The notes below the pieces were generated by a model that worked only from the letters and a program-made list of their open reading frames with translations, made no database searches and was not told the DNA's origin. A DNA stretch of 64,000 nt from an uncultured Clostridia bacterium. GTDB lineage: Bacteria; Bacillota; Clostridia; TANB77; CAG-508. The translations under genes were made by a program, and so were the position numbers. How positions within the stretch are numbered: position 1 is the stretch's first letter; every line of letters begins with the position of its first letter. Shown in pieces: positions 1-9,036 of the stretch. The stretch lies in contig CAKOYB010000003.1 of NCBI GenBank assembly GCA_934130435.1, positions 95,507-159,506 on the forward strand, given 5' to 3'.

Positions 1-145
1 TATCTCTAGAAAATGAGCTGGTTCCTGTTGCCCCATTTCCCAGTTGTAAACCATTAAAATTCATCTTTTGTATTAACTTAAAGCCTATAAATATAATTAC
101 TATTGTTATAATTACTCTTATAATTTGTTTTTTTGAACATTGCAT
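1..145 (-). CDS. Membrane-anchored protein, N-terminal fragment (runs off window)
   Basis: Forty-eight codons are visible before the window edge. The ATG at 145 follows an AAAGGAA ribosome binding site. After a short polar start (MQCSKKQ) there is one hydrophobic stretch at about residues 8-23, then a polar Gly/Asn/Ser-rich region, as in a signal anchor. It is divergent from the pyrophosphatase gene. I do not recognise the family and too little is visible to assign a function. Confidence 0.6.
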   Translation of the reverse strand, partial: MQCSKKQIIRVIITIVIIFIGFKLIQKMNFNGLQLGNGATGTSSFSRD

Positions 146-218
146 ATTATTTTTCCTTTTATTATTTACTTTTACATTTATTATACAGGATTAAATACTA
201 ATTAATCAATATATTATC

Positions 219-246
219 TTGATTTTTATCTAATTTATGATATTAT
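219..246 (+). promoter_or_regulatory. SigA-type promoter for ppaC
   Basis: TTGATT (219-224), a 16-base spacer and TATTAT (241-246) resemble a housekeeping promoter about 55 bases upstream of the ppaC start. Inferred from sequence only. Confidence 0.45.
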
Positions 247-300
247 ATATGTTAATAAATTACATGACCATATGGTCTAATGAAAGGAATGAAATTTTGT

Positions 301-1221
301 ATGGAAAATATTTTAATTTTTGGTCATAAAAGTCCAGACACAGATACTATAATGTCTTCATTAATTATGGAAGATTTAGAAAAATCCTTTGGCGAAAGCT
401 CTACTGCATGTAGACTAGGAAATATAAATAAGGAAACAGAATATGCTTTAAATTACTTTAATGTTCAAGCTCCTATGCTTATAGATAAAGTTGAGGCTAA
501 TACTCCTGTAATTTTAGTTGATCATAATGAATTTTCTCAAAGTGCTCTTGGTATAGAAAATGCTAAAATTATAAAAGTTGTTGATCATCATAGAATAAAT
601 GATTTTAAAACTTCTGAACCACTATTTTATATGGCTGAACCAGTTGGATGCACATGTACAATACTTTATAATTTGTATAAAATAAACAATGTTACTATTA
701 CTCCTACAATTGCTGGTTTAATGCTTAGTGCTATAATTTCAGATACATTACTTTTAAAATCTCCAACAACAACAATAAAAGATAAAAAAGCCTTAGAAGA
801 ACTTTCAAAAATCGCAAATGTTGATGCAAATACATATGGGTTAGATATGTTAAAAGCAGGTACAGATCTTTCATCTTTTTCTGCTAAGGATTTAATAAAT
901 CTTGATGCAAAAACTGTTGATTTAAATGGATCAAAAGTAAAAGTTGCTCAGGTTAATTCTGTTGATATAAATTCTGTATTGGAAAATCAAAAAGATATAG
1001 AAGAAGAGATATCAGCATCAATACAAGAAGAAAACTTAGATTTATTTGTATTTGCTATAACAGACATTTTAAATAGTAATTCTGAAGCCATTGTTTTAGG
1101 AAAAAGAAGTGACATAGTAGAAAATGCATACAAGAAAAAAATAGAAAATAATAGAGTCTTTCTTCCTGGGGTTGTTTCCAGAAAAAAACAAATGCTTCCA
1201 ATCATGCAAGAAAATGCATAA
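301..1221 (+). CDS. ppaC: Manganese-dependent inorganic pyrophosphatase (family II)
   Basis: Hydrolyses cytosolic pyrophosphate to phosphate, pulling biosynthetic reactions forward. It is a DHH-superfamily protein of 306 residues, the usual family II size. The N-terminal GHKSPDTDT motif (residues 8-16) carries metal ligands H9, D13 and D15; VDHNE lies near 73-77 and the DHH signature (VVDHHR) near 93-98. The C-terminal DHHA2 domain ends with SRKKQ near residue 294, which binds substrate. I chose the ATG at 301 over the in-frame ATG at 280 because the AGGA ribosome binding site (285-288) lies between them and family members begin directly with this motif. It is a single-gene unit followed by a strong terminator. 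Confidence 0.95.
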   Translation: MENILIFGHKSPDTDTIMSSLIMEDLEKSFGESSTACRLGNINKETEYALNYFNVQAPMLIDKVEANTPVILVDHNEFSQSALGIENAKIIKVVDHHRINDFKTSEPLFYMAEPVGCTCTILYNLYKINNVTITPTIAGLMLSAIISDTLLLKSPTTTIKDKKALEELSKIANVDANTYGLDMLKAGTDLSSFSAKDLINLDAKTVDLNGSKVKVAQVNSVDINSVLENQKDIEEEISASIQEENLDLFVFAITDILNSNSEAIVLGKRSDIVENAYKKKIENNRVFLPGVVSRKKQMLPIMQENA

Positions 1222-1234
1222 AGAAACTAATAAG

Positions 1235-1268
1235 AAAGGGTTCACTTCATCTGAAGTGAACCCTTTTT
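1235..1268. terminator. Bidirectional intrinsic terminator between ppaC and glyS
   Basis: A perfect stem of about 14 bp (AAGGGTTCACTTC paired with GAAGTGAACCCTT, loop ATCT) is flanked by A and T runs, so it can end transcription of the convergent ppaC and glyS. Its 3' arm reaches the last bases of glyS. Confidence 0.9.
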
Positions 1269-2653
1269 AAAACTCTATCTCTTTTAAATCTCTTTCTTCT
1301 AATTCATCTATTTTTATTCTTATTTGTTTCATTGAATCTCTATCTCTTATTGTAACTGTATTATCTTCTAGTGAATCAAAATCTACTGTTATGCAATATG
1401 GTGTTCCAATTTCATCTTGTCTTCTATATCTTTTTCCTATACTTCCTGTTTCATCATAGTCACACATATATTTTCTTGATAACTTTTCAAAAACCTCAGT
1501 TGCCTTATCTGACAATTTTTTAGATAATGGTAATACAGCAGCTTTATAAGGTGCAATTGATGGATGTAAGTGTAATACTGTTCTGCTATCATCATCTCCA
1601 ATTTTTTCTTCTTCATAAGCATCACACAAAACAGTTAAGAATATTCTATCCACTCCAACAGCTGGTTCAATACAATATGGTATATATTTTTCATTTGTAT
1701 CTGGATCTAAATATGTTAAATCTGTCTTTGATGCTTCCATATGTCTTTTTAAGTCATAATCTGTTCTATCTGCAATTCCCCAAACTTCACCCCAACCAAA
1801 TGGAAATAGATACTCTATATCCGTTGTTCCTTTGCTATAAAAACTTAGCTCTTCTTTTGAGTGTTCTCGTAATCTTAAATTTTCTTCCTTTATTCCAATT
1901 GCAAGTAACCATTCTTTACAAAACTTCTTCCAATACTCATACCATTCTAAGTCTGTTCCTGGTTTACAGAAAAACTCCAATTCCATTTGTTCAAATTCTC
2001 TTGTTCTAAATGTAAAATTTCCTGGAGTAATTTCATTTCTAAATGAGCGGCCCATTTGTCCAATTCCCATTGGTAGTTTTCTTCTTGTAGTTCTTTGTAC
2101 ATTTTTAAAATTTACAAACATTCCGTTGAGCTGTTTCTGGTCTTAAATACACTTCGGATTTTGCATCTTCTGTAACCCCTATGAATGTTTTAAACATTAA
2201 ATTAAACTTTCTTATTTCTGTAAAATTTGTTTTTCCACAGTTAGGACATTTAATATTATTTTCCTTGATATATGATACCAACTGTTCATTTGTCCATCCA
2301 TCTAGTCCTGTTATATCATTTCCTCTTTTAAATTCCCATTCTTCAATTAGTTTATCTGCTCTATGCCTAGTTTTACATTCTTTACAGTCAATCAATGGAT
2401 CACTAAATCCTCCAACATGTCCTGTAGTTACCCATACTTCTGGGTTCATTATTATGGCAGCGTCAATTCCTACATTATATTTTGATTCATTTATAAATTT
2501 CTTCCACCATAAATCCTTTATATTTTTTTTAAGCTCTGCTCCAAGTGGGCCATAATCCCATGAATTTGCTAGTCCTCCATAAATTTCTGACCCAGGGTAT
2601 ATAAATCCTCTGTTTTTGCATAAATTTACTATTTTTTCCATTGATTCTACCAT
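1267..2653 (-). CDS. glyS: Glycine--tRNA ligase, single-subunit type; +1 frameshift at an in-frame CGG
   Basis: Class II aminoacyl-tRNA synthetase that charges tRNA-Gly. Read in two frames it gives 461 residues, the expected length. ATG at 2653 has a GGAGG site. Frame one covers residues 1-176 and ends RPETAQ; the next codon is CGG (2123-2125). Skipping its C gives GGA ATG and restores RPETAQ-G-MFVNFKN, a hallmark of this family. In the zero frame the chain ends six codons later. After the shift come class II motif 2 (FRNE...REFEQ), motif 3 (GVDR) and the anticodon-binding domain. Only one base is extra and nothing else is damaged. The gene is normally essential and no second copy is visible, so a dead gene is unlikely. 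Downstream of uppP on the same strand. Confidence 0.93.
2123..2125 (-). other. +1 frameshift site (CGG) in glyS, codon 177
   Basis: The zero frame reads GCT CAA CGG AAT GTT; the functional frame reads GCT CAA (C) GGA ATG TTT. The codon before the shift is CAA. The residue gained is the conserved glycine of the RPETAQG motif. Confidence 0.85.
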
Positions 2654-2684
2654 GCTTTCCTCCTATTATGTTTCTATATGTTTA

Positions 2685-3488
2685 TTATCTAATTATAACA
2701 AGTCCTAGTATTATTAATCCAAATATTATTCTATATATAGCAAATACTTTAAAGCTACCTTTTCTAAGATAATCCAATAAAAATTTAATTACAAAAATTC
2801 CAACTATAAAACTTGCTAAAATACCCAAAATTATTTGAAGATTAAAATCGAATTTCATTAGGTCAAATACCACTGCTGCAAATGTTATTGGAGTAGCAAG
2901 CATAAAAGATATTTTTGCTGCACCTTCTTTATCTATTTTTAGTCCTCTTGCTACTGTCATAGTTATTCCACTTCTAGAGACACCTGGAAAAGCTGCTGCA
3001 ATTGCTTGAGATATTCCAACCAAAACAGTTTGTTTAAGAGATATTTTTTCATATGTAACTTCAGATTTTGATTTCTTATCAACAATATATAAGATAATTC
3101 CCATAACAATTAAAGTACATGCTATAACAGCCATTTGAACATTTATATTATCTCCTATTATCTTTTCAGAAACTTTATCTAGTATAACGCTTAAAATTCC
3201 TGCAGGTATTGTTGCTGCAACAATATACCAAAATAGATTTCCATCTCGTGAGTCTTCTTTTTTTATAGCTTTCTTGTATCCTGCTACAATTAAATTAATC
3301 CAATCTTTAAAAAAGAAAATTACAAGTGCTAGTAGCGTTCCAATATGTAGAGCCACGTCCATCCCATCTGAAAGCATTGGCCAATTGAAGATCCATGGAA
3401 AAACATTTAAGTGTGCTGAACTTGAAATTGGTAAAAATTCTGTTAATCCTTGTACAATTCCTAAAATTATTGCTTGAAATATAGTCAT
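2685..3488 (-). CDS. uppP: Undecaprenyl-diphosphatase (BacA family)
   Basis: Dephosphorylates undecaprenyl pyrophosphate at the membrane, recycling the lipid carrier of peptidoglycan and polysaccharide synthesis and giving bacitracin resistance. The 267-residue product is polytopic. It carries the first signature GLTEFLPISSSAH near residues 14-26, with the catalytic Glu and Ser, and the second, FPGVSRSG, near 164-171. The ribosome binding site AGGAG precedes ATG 3488. It lies between dpaA and glyS on the same strand with gaps of about 31-34 bases, so read-through transcription is likely. Confidence 0.95.
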   Translation of the reverse strand: MTIFQAIILGIVQGLTEFLPISSSAHLNVFPWIFNWPMLSDGMDVALHIGTLLALVIFFFKDWINLIVAGYKKAIKKEDSRDGNLFWYIVAATIPAGILSVILDKVSEKIIGDNINVQMAVIACTLIVMGIILYIVDKKSKSEVTYEKISLKQTVLVGISQAIAAAFPGVSRSGITMTVARGLKIDKEGAAKISFMLATPITFAAVVFDLMKFDFNLQIILGILASFIVGIFVIKFLLDYLRKGSFKVFAIYRIIFGLIILGLVIIR

Positions 3489-3522
3489 TTTTTTCTCCTT
3501 CTTTCCATATTATATAGAATAA

Positions 3523-4387
3523 TTAATTCATTTCATTAAATATATTATATAATGTTTCTTTTATAAATTCTGCTGATGTAACTGGTGCAATTTTTCCTGG
3601 TAAAGATAAAGCCCAAATAAACTTAATGTTCTTTTGTTTCACTGCTTTTCTGTCAACTCCACCTGGGTTTGATGCCAAATCAATTATTAAAACATCATTT
3701 TTTACATTGTTAAGATTTTTTTCATCTAAAACAACATATGGTATTGTATTTATAATTATATCAAATTTTCCTAAATTGTTTTCAATGTTTTCAAGAGGTA
3801 TTGGCTCATATCCATAGGCCTTTATCCATGCCAAATCCGTATTCTTTCTGGCTTCACAATATACATTTGCACCTATTCCGAGTTAGCATTTTAGCTAAGA
3901 TCTTACCTATTCTTCCAAATCCCATAATAAGTATATTGCTTCCATGTAAAGTTTTTGAGGTTTCTTCAATTGCAATTTTTATTGTTCCTTCAGCTGTTGA
4001 AATTGCATTTAGAATGCATAATTCTTCTCTTTTTATTAAGTCAATTATCTCTACATTATTTTGATTAGCTAATTCATATACATTGTTTTTAATTGCTCCT
4101 GCAATTAAAGTTTTTCCTTTTGTTTTTTTTATTAAATCTTCAATAAATATTTTTTCTTTACTAAATGGTGCATTAATTGTTTGTGAGTCACTAGAAAAAG
4201 GAACTGGTCCTAAAATTACTTCTGCGTTTTGAATAGCTTCTTCTAGTGTTTTACACTTTATAGTTTCAAGTTGTTCTTCTGTATTCTCCATTCCATATGT
4301 AAATACTTCTGCTCCTTCATTTAAAAGCATTTCAGATAATTTAACTATCCTTAAGTCTCCTCCAATTATAGATATCTTTTTTATCAT
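3523..4387 (-). CDS. dpaA: Dipicolinate synthase subunit A; +1 frameshift at an in-frame CGG
   Basis: Makes dipicolinic acid from a dihydrodipicolinate-pathway intermediate in the mother cell; the product accumulates in the spore core. Two frames join to 287 residues. Residues 1-169 hold the N-terminal domain and the start of the Rossmann fold (ILIMGFGRIGK). Codon 170 is CGG (3878-3880); dropping the C gives GIGANVY and continues through LAWIKAYGYEP to a normal C terminus. The zero-frame product stops eight codons on and lacks most of the nucleotide-binding domain. ATG 4387 has a GGAGG site. The usual partner gene dpaB is not adjacent: uppP follows directly, so subunit B must be elsewhere or be replaced. 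Confidence 0.9.
3878..3880 (-). other. +1 frameshift site (CGG) in dpaA, codon 170
   Basis: The zero frame reads CTA ACT CGG AAT AGG TGC; the functional frame reads CTA ACT (C) GGA ATA GGT GCA. The preceding codon ACT differs from that at the other sites. Glycine is gained and the Rossmann domain continues. Confidence 0.85.
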
Positions 4388-4454
4388 CTATAAACCTCCA
4401 TATATTTGTTTTATATTAAATTTATATTTTAGTTTTCCTCTTTTATGTTTTTTA

Positions 4455-5663
4455 TTATCGTTGTATTTCAAATCCTTCTTTCATTTTTGGCTTTTCTTCG
4501 TCTTTATATCGTATAGCCATATTTTTTGTATTTAATTTTCCAACAATATTATAGGTTTCTGCAAGATGTTCTATAACTTTTATTTCTTTTTCTTTTAGAT
4601 TCATTTCCTTTGGTTCTATATCTTCTTCATCAATTTTTGGATAGTTTATAAGTCCCTTTATAGGGATAAATAATGATTCGTCCATTGCTACTTTGTATAG
4701 ATTATTATCTAGTTCTATTGCTAAATTTAAAAATTGAGCACTAGTTTCTTTTTCTCCTTGTATAATAAATATTTTAGCTAAATAATAGTATGCTAGAGGG
4801 CTAAGTTCTTCATCATTTATACACTTATTAAAATATACTTGAGCCTCTTCTAATTCTCCTAAAATCATCTCAATCATTGCAATGTAGTAATCTGTATTGT
4901 GTTGAATTGAATTAATTGTTGCTGCCTTTTCATAGGCAATTTTTGCATTAGAAAAATCATTTAATAAAGTATATATCATTCCAAGGCTATAATAAATATC
5001 ATAATTATTAGGATTATATTTTAAAGCTTCATTAACCAGGCTAAGTGCTTCTTTGTATCTTTCCTCTTGGCATAGCATATCACTTAATTCTATTGTTGCT
5101 TCTAAATAATCTGGCTTTTTATTTACAAGTTTCTTTAGCATATCCATTGAATCTTCTTTATTTCCGAATTCTTTCAATAGTACTGCTATTTTAAAATAAG
5201 AATCATAAGCATTTGGTTCTAAATCAACAACCTTTACATATTCATCTATTGCTTTTCTTAGCCCACCCTCATTTTCATAAACCTGAGCTAAAAGTTTATG
5301 AGCTTCCTTGCATTCTGAATTTTCTTCTATTATTTTTAAAAGTACTTTTTTTGCTTCCTTATTTTTTCTTATAGAAATAAGAAATTTAGCAATAGCTAAA
5401 TTAAATATCTCTTTTAGATTAATTTTTTTATAATCACAAATCAATATCCCTATAGGTATTACTATTGCTAAAACATAAATAAATATCTTTAAAAATGAAT
5501 TTAACTGCAATTTACAAAACAATTCCACAAAATTTATTGCAATTCCAATTGTTTCTGCTCCTAGTATAATTAAATAGCTTGTATCATTCTTTCGTATCAT
5601 CTTTAAGAATATTATAACAAATAAAGAAAATGCTACAATATTAAAAAATAACTTTTCAAACAA
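4455..5663 (-). CDS. TPR-repeat membrane protein
   Basis: A protein of about 402 residues. Two to three hydrophobic segments in the first 75 residues anchor it in the membrane. The rest is a cytosolic tetratricopeptide array (pattern ...AYDSYFKIAVLLKEFG..., ...YDIYYSLGMIYTLL...) of roughly six to seven helical hairpins. TPR arrays mediate protein contacts, so a scaffold or assembly role is possible, but the partner is unknown. No ATG fits the start. An upstream in-frame TTG at 5678 follows a TGA and has no ribosome binding site, while TTG at 5663 is preceded by GGAG with a nine-base gap, so I chose 5663. It lies between dpaA and a surface protein. Confidence 0.8.
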   Translation of the reverse strand: MFEKLFFNIVAFSLFVIIFLKMIRKNDTSYLIILGAETIGIAINFVELFCKLQLNSFLKIFIYVLAIVIPIGILICDYKKINLKEIFNLAIAKFLISIRKNKEAKKVLLKIIEENSECKEAHKLLAQVYENEGGLRKAIDEYVKVVDLEPNAYDSYFKIAVLLKEFGNKEDSMDMLKKLVNKKPDYLEATIELSDMLCQEERYKEALSLVNEALKYNPNNYDIYYSLGMIYTLLNDFSNAKIAYEKAATINSIQHNTDYYIAMIEMILGELEEAQVYFNKCINDEELSPLAYYYLAKIFIIQGEKETSAQFLNLAIELDNNLYKVAMDESLFIPIKGLINYPKIDEEDIEPKEMNLKEKEIKVIEHLAETYNIVGKLNTKNMAIRYKDEEKPKMKEGFEIQR

Positions 5664-5697
5664 TTTATATATCTCCAATCAAACATATTAATTAAAC

Positions 5698-6984
5698 TTA
5701 AAAGTGTTTTCCACCTCTTTTGTATTTTTTATTGTCTTCATCTGTTCTTGGAATATCATTTAAATTTTTAATTTCCTCATTATAATCATCTTTAGATAAG
5801 TCTTGTTCATTCAAATTTTTTAATCTTTTGTTTTCGCCTACCAATAAAACTGTAATAATTATTATAAGTATAATAATTGCTGCAATTGTAATAATTATTA
5901 TTTTAGCAGCTTTTTTACCAAAATTCAATGTTGTATCATTTTTTTCTTCATTTTTTGTTAAATCTGTTGCCACTTTATTTAAAGTAATTTGATATGTTAC
6001 TGTACTTTGTCCATCTTTAGATGTAACTGTAACTTTTATTACATTTTCTCCATCAATTAAATTTGTGTTTCCTGTAACTTCAATTTTAGCGTCTGATTCA
6101 CTAGCCACACCATTTACTGTAACTTCTGATAAGTCTTCTTCTAAATTTGCTGTATAAGAGTATATATCAGATGAGAACTCTGGTGACAACGTAATTCCAC
6201 CTATTGTCAATGATTTTAAAACTAGTTTTTCTTCTTCGTTTATCACATTTCCTGGTTTTTCTTCTTCTGTTGCTAGTTTAGTTACTTTTATATTATATGT
6301 TTTTGTTGTTCCATCTTCTGCAGTTACTGTAACTTTTATTTTATTACCTGATCCAACTTCAAATCCAGAGTTTCCAGATATGCTAACCTTTGCTTTTTTA
6401 GAATCTTCAGCTATTGCAGTTACCTTTAAAGAATCAACTGTTGAAGGAACTGTTACACTATAATCAGTTTTATTTTTGTTAAACCCAGAGAAATCATATT
6501 CTTTAGGTGTAACTCCTAAAGTTTTTAAATTTGCATTACTTGATTTCTTAGTATTTGTTGTGTTATTGGTTGTAGATTTGTTATCTGAAGAAGTCTTTGA
6601 TGAATCTGTAACATTTATTTTAAATGTTTTGCTTCCTTTTACAGATACTTTGCTGTTATCTAAATCCGTCATATCTAATGATGTTGCAGTAATATTAGCC
6701 GTTCCAGTTTTCTTCGCTTTAAAGACTATTTTAGTGCTGCTATTTTCTAAAAATTCTGACGCAGAACCGCTTGAAATAGCTAACACACTAGTGTTATCTG
6801 AGCTTACTTTATACATTCCTGCAGCATTATTTGCTTTTACCGTTATTGTTACAGTATCGCCAACTTTAATATTAGTGCTTGAAGCTGTTGCGGTAAAAGA
6901 AGCCGCGTAAGTCAAATTAGTTAGTAGCATAAAAAGAAATGCAACTAATAATAATATAAATTTTTTCTTGTTTGTTAATTTCAT
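5698..6984 (-). CDS. Membrane-anchored surface protein with Ig-like and two cadherin-like beta-sandwich domains
   Basis: 428 residues. A signal peptide (about 1-27, ending near TYAA) is followed by an Ig-like domain (about 28-125), a Ser/Thr/Asn linker (about 127-150), then two cadherin-like beta-sandwich repeats. The first begins near LKTLGVTP and the second near LKSLTIGG; each ends in the TYNIKV or TYQITL strand typical of the family. A transmembrane helix at about residues 358-380 and a charged cytoplasmic tail of about 45 residues follow. Such repeats occur in exported Clostridia proteins that bind wall or glycan. The ribosome binding site AGGGG precedes ATG 6984. The gap to the wall hydrolase upstream is 15 bases, so the pair is probably co-transcribed. 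Confidence 0.85.
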   Translation of the reverse strand: MKLTNKKKFILLLVAFLFMLLTNLTYAASFTATASSTNIKVGDTVTITVKANNAAGMYKVSSDNTSVLAISSGSASEFLENSSTKIVFKAKKTGTANITATSLDMTDLDNSKVSVKGSKTFKINVTDSSKTSSDNKSTTNNTTNTKKSSNANLKTLGVTPKEYDFSGFNKNKTDYSVTVPSTVDSLKVTAIAEDSKKAKVSISGNSGFEVGSGNKIKVTVTAEDGTTKTYNIKVTKLATEEEKPGNVINEEEKLVLKSLTIGGITLSPEFSSDIYSYTANLEEDLSEVTVNGVASESDAKIEVTGNTNLIDGENVIKVTVTSKDGQSTVTYQITLNKVATDLTKNEEKNDTTLNFGKKAAKIIIITIAAIIILIIIITVLLVGENKRLKNLNEQDLSKDDYNEEIKNLNDIPRTDEDNKKYKRGGKHF

Positions 6985-6999
6985 TTTTTAAATTCCCCT

Positions 7000-8643
7000 T
7001 TAATTTAAATTAATCTTTTCTTTTCCTCTAATTACATTTTTAATTTTTACATAATCAGCTGAGGTTATTTTTCCATCGCCATTTACATCTGCTGCTTTAT
7101 CTTCAACCTTTGAATTTTCTTCTTTTCCTCTAATTACATTTTTAACTTTTACATAATCTGATGAACTTATTTTTCCGTCTCCATTCGTATCTCCTAGAAC
7201 AACAGCTGTATAGTTTTTTCCGTTTATAGTTATTTTAGCTCCTGTTTTTACTTCTCCAACTGCTCCTGATATCTTATCAATAGTTATGCCCATTAACATA
7301 ATTATTATGTTTTCTTCATCTTCATATCTAAAATTTTCTTCATCATCTTTTTCGTCATCTTGAGTTGCTTTTTCCTTTAGTGTTAAATATTTACTTGCTG
7401 CATAGCCTTCTGTTCCATTTGCAAGTTTAATCTTATCCCACTTGTATCCATTTGTTTCTTTAAATTCTCTATCTAGCACAACAACAACTGTGTTCTTATT
7501 TAATGATGTTAATATCTTTGATGATGTTGAAGGACTACTCCTTACTCTTAACCCATCTGTGCAATTTACATAGTATAAATCACCATCTTTTGTAGTTAAT
7601 CCTGAAGGCATTGAATTTTCTTCTGGCATGTCCTCATAAACTGGAATTATAAAGTTTAATGATGCGTCTAATATTTTATTTGATCCATATGTATTAAATA
7701 ATGATTTTGATTGGCTTGTAGGATCTTGTACATTTGTCATATATTGATGCCAGTACATATCTGAACTAGAAACATCTTTTGTTCCTTCACCAGCTTTTAA
7801 TATTTTGGTTCCAACAACATCCCATTTGTAAAAATATGCTGTATTTTGACCTGCATTAGTGTATGAGTTTGCAATTTCCATTGCTCCCTCAATTATTGCA
7901 CTATATTGATTGTCCCACTTTTTTTTCTGAGCATATTTTAGCGCATTTACTATTGCATTTCCTGTATCATATGCCCCTAAATTATAGAAATTGTAATATC
8001 CTTTATATCCAGAATACGTTCCACTTACAGAATCACTGCCCTTTGTTCCAACTTCTTGAATTATTTTAGTAACAATACTATATGGGCTCATGTTACTTTT
8101 TTTAGCTGCCTCTAATATTATTTCTGAATACGTTTTAGTATATTCATTATTATTATATGTATACGTTATTTTTGAGTCTAAAAATGTATTTTTAACTGAT
8201 TTTTTTATTCCATCTAGAGTATGGATTTTTGAATTATATGATATTTCCAAAAATTGAAAGATATTTATTTCATTTAAAAAATTTCTTGGATCAAGGTAAT
8301 ACTTTACAATTCCTTCTGAAGCACATGCATATCCACTAGCTATATTTTTGCATGAGCATTTCCAAGATGATTCACTGCTTTTTATTACTCTATTTCTTTC
8401 GTGAACTGTTTCGTTTAATACTACTGTTTTCCATGGTATTCCTGTATAGTACGCATCAAAAGTCCAATTAGGGTGTAATTTTTGTATTTCTTTTAGTTTT
8501 TCTTGGTATTCTTTTGGGAAACTATCAATACCACTCTTTACCGTTTGTTTGTATGTAGTAGCAGCAAAAGTAACATTACAACATGATAAACTTATCATTA
8601 TTATAATTATAAAAAATATTATAATCTTATTTATAAATTTCAT
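7000..8643 (-). CDS. Secreted N-acetylglucosaminidase-type wall hydrolase with SH3b and dockerin domains
   Basis: 547 residues. A signal peptide (1-28, ending VTFAA) leads to a glucosaminidase-type catalytic region (about 50-340) with the LHPNWTFDAY and YYNFYNLGAYD segments seen in clostridial beta-N-acetylglucosaminidases. A bacterial SH3 domain (about 355-420, GLRVRSSPS) follows, then a type I dockerin at the C terminus: two calcium-loop repeats, DTNGDGKISSSDY and DVNGDGKITSADY, each followed by VK(V/I)KNVIRGKE. Dockerins bind cohesins, so the enzyme may be tethered to a surface scaffold; no cohesin is seen in the window. AGGAG precedes ATG 8643, and a good SigA promoter lies upstream. Confidence 0.87.
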   Translation of the reverse strand: MKFINKIIIFFIIIIMISLSCCNVTFAATTYKQTVKSGIDSFPKEYQEKLKEIQKLHPNWTFDAYYTGIPWKTVVLNETVHERNRVIKSSESSWKCSCKNIASGYACASEGIVKYYLDPRNFLNEINIFQFLEISYNSKIHTLDGIKKSVKNTFLDSKITYTYNNNEYTKTYSEIILEAAKKSNMSPYSIVTKIIQEVGTKGSDSVSGTYSGYKGYYNFYNLGAYDTGNAIVNALKYAQKKKWDNQYSAIIEGAMEIANSYTNAGQNTAYFYKWDVVGTKILKAGEGTKDVSSSDMYWHQYMTNVQDPTSQSKSLFNTYGSNKILDASLNFIIPVYEDMPEENSMPSGLTTKDGDLYYVNCTDGLRVRSSPSTSSKILTSLNKNTVVVVLDREFKETNGYKWDKIKLANGTEGYAASKYLTLKEKATQDDEKDDEENFRYEDEENIIIMLMGITIDKISGAVGEVKTGAKITINGKNYTAVVLGDTNGDGKISSSDYVKVKNVIRGKEENSKVEDKAADVNGDGKITSADYVKIKNVIRGKEKINLN

Positions 8644-8683
8644 ATAATATTACTCTCCTTTTTTCTGCATAATCACCAATTTA

Positions 8684-8712
8684 ATTATATCATTCCCCAA
8701 AAATAAGGTCAA
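8684..8712 (-). promoter_or_regulatory. SigA-type promoter for the dockerin wall hydrolase
   Basis: On the minus strand TTGACC (8707-8712), a 17-base spacer and a perfect TATAAT (8684-8689). The -10 element is about 40 bases upstream of ATG 8643. It probably also serves the downstream cadherin-like gene. Confidence 0.75.
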
Positions 8713-8741
8713 CAAAAGTTGTCATTTGTAATAAAAATGTA

Positions 8742-8800
8742 AAAAAAACTAATAACTTTAAATTGATTTTTCAAAATCCACTTTAAAGTTATCAGTTTTT
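8742..8800 (-). terminator. Intrinsic terminator after the small 47-residue gene
   Basis: Arms ACTAATAACTTTAAA and TTTAAAGTTATCAGT pair around a loop of about 18 bases. On the minus strand the hairpin ends in a run of eight T, fitting termination of the gene ending at 8860. Confidence 0.75.
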
Positions 8801-8859
8801 TATTATGTCATAATTTTAATAATTATTTAAGTTTAAACTTTACTTATGTCTTTAAGTAC

Positions 8860-9003
8860 TTATCTGTTACAACATCCAAAATTCGTGAATAATAGTAAAA
8901 ATACTATTAAAAAGAATAGTACCGTGCTGTCATTATTACATCCGCCAAATAAATTGCTTAAAGGATTGTTGTTGCATCCACAATTTCTAACCTCTTCTTG
9001 CAT
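8860..9003 (-). CDS. Small Cys-rich membrane protein, sporulation (YjcZ-like) type
   Basis: 47 residues, starting MQEEVRNCGCNNN, with paired Cys-Gly motifs, a Gly-Cys-Asn patch, one membrane segment (VLFFLIVFLLLF, about 28-39) and an ending NFGCCNR. The layout (short polar Cys/Asn head, one hydrophobic helix, Gly-Cys tail) matches small clostridial proteins related to the Bacillus YjcZ spore family. ATG 9003 follows a strong AGGGGG site, and a terminator lies behind the gene. The upstream -10 resembles a mother-cell sigma factor site. The family link is by general resemblance, so function is inferred. Confidence 0.8.
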   Translation of the reverse strand: MQEEVRNCGCNNNPLSNLFGGCNNDSTVLFFLIVFLLLFTNFGCCNR

Positions 9004-9036
9004 ATTTTTTCCCCCTTCTATTAATATTTGTTATAG

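Noticed and set aside
1527..2009. Long antisense reading frames, for example inside glyS, clpE and xseA
   Set aside because: They mirror conserved genes on the other strand, lack ribosome binding sites and show Leu/Phe-rich composition typical of reversed AT-rich code.
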